From NCBI RefSeq assembly GCF_004519515.1, contig NZ_CP038145.1, positions 1,198,001 to 1,262,000 on the forward strand: DNA of 64,000 nt. Direction: 5' to 3'. This stretch comes from Actinobacillus indolicus. Lineage in GTDB: Bacteria > Pseudomonadota > Gammaproteobacteria > Enterobacterales > Pasteurellaceae. This document shows, in pieces, positions 63,851 through 64,000 of the stretch. The notes beneath the pieces were generated by a model. That model ran no database searches and had not been told where the DNA came from. It saw nothing but the letters and a program-made list of their open reading frames with translations. The position numbers were made by a program, and so were the translations under genes. Each line of letters starts with the position of its first letter. Position 1 is the stretch's first letter.

Positions 63851-64000
63851 ATGTGTAAAAAATTCTTTTATTGTTTAACTATTATTGTTTTTTCTATTGC
63901 ATTATTTGTTTTCTCAAGTTTATCAATTTATCAAAAATTTAATACGGAAGGAGCTTGGGAAGCAGCAGTAAATGTATTTACTTTATTAGGTGGAATTTTA
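63851..64000 (+). CDS. Putative membrane protein, N-terminal part (runs off the window)
   Basis: Fifty open codons from ATG 63851 to the last base. A single membrane helix (FFYCLTIIVFSIALFVFSSL) followed by SIYQKFNTEGAWEAAVNVFTLLGGIL, a second hydrophobic stretch beginning at the edge. No family can be named from this piece. The site before the ATG is weak. Confidence 0.5.
   Translation, partial: MCKKFFYCLTIIVFSIALFVFSSLSIYQKFNTEGAWEAAVNVFTLLGGIL

Overview
The window comes from a low-GC gammaproteobacterium of the family Pasteurellaceae. Gene content and order are those of the family: comNOPQ-recC, napFDAGHBC, fmt-rsmB-trkA and ompA-matP-lonH-fabA. More specifically, the intergenic DNA is full of ACAAGCGGT(C) uptake signal sequences (USS), the type used by the Actinobacillus pleuropneumoniae / Mannheimia / Bibersteinia branch, not the AAGTGCGGT type of Haemophilus influenzae. 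Two adjacent ompA genes and an IS1016-like element fit this branch. Mannheimia or a close relative is my best guess; the species cannot be fixed from this sequence alone.

Layout. 1-1000: accessory patch with a VapC-type PIN toxin tail, a small HTH regulator and a 66-residue exported peptide. 1000-10025: rpoB and rpoC with their own promoter and long structured leader; the two genes are separated by an inserted palindromic repeat and a USS pair. 10022-13873: menI-type thioesterase and the large FAD/Fe-S protein YdiJ on the minus strand, enclosing an unannotated plus-strand unit with a structured RNA leader, a 25-codon hydrophobic ORF and a strong terminator. 14275-17406: two ompA paralogs separated by a complete IS1016-like insertion with 8-bp target duplication. 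17465-20273: matP, lonH, fabA. 20274-28897: competence pseudopilin operon comNOPQ behind a CRP-S type site, then recC and ptrA. 28990-32315: two flavodoxin-fold proteins, a DLH-like hydrolase and a divergent LysR regulator. 32383-35678: nhaA, a half-size EamA transporter, rpmH-rnpA-yidD, yigZ. 35904-40075: TAXI-type TRAP transporter with a universal stress protein. 40240-43880: fmt-rsmB-trkA. 43938-45235: rpe, then zinc-independent ribosomal protein paralogs rpmE2-rpmJ2. 45407-51552: periplasmic nitrate reductase operon behind an FNR-like site. 51687-54745: gluconate regulon (gntR, gntK, gntP) with two visible GntR operators. 54803-62189: mazG-like, LOG, mnmE, a quinone reductase, thrC, a Cof-type phosphatase, glpT, mgsA. 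62190-64000: a repeat-rich 576-bp spacer, two lipoproteins behind a promoter with an A9 tract in its spacer, and the start of a membrane protein gene that runs off the window.

Most of the window is core metabolism and information processing. The less ordinary material is in the spacers: head-to-head USS pairs acting as probable terminators, palindromic GTAGGGG elements, a candidate cis-regulatory RNA at 10537-10620 with two mutually exclusive pairings of the segment before its ribosome binding site, a possible Shine-Dalgarno-masking hairpin before comN, and a possibly phase-variable promoter before the lipoproteins. No tRNA, rRNA or CRISPR array was seen.
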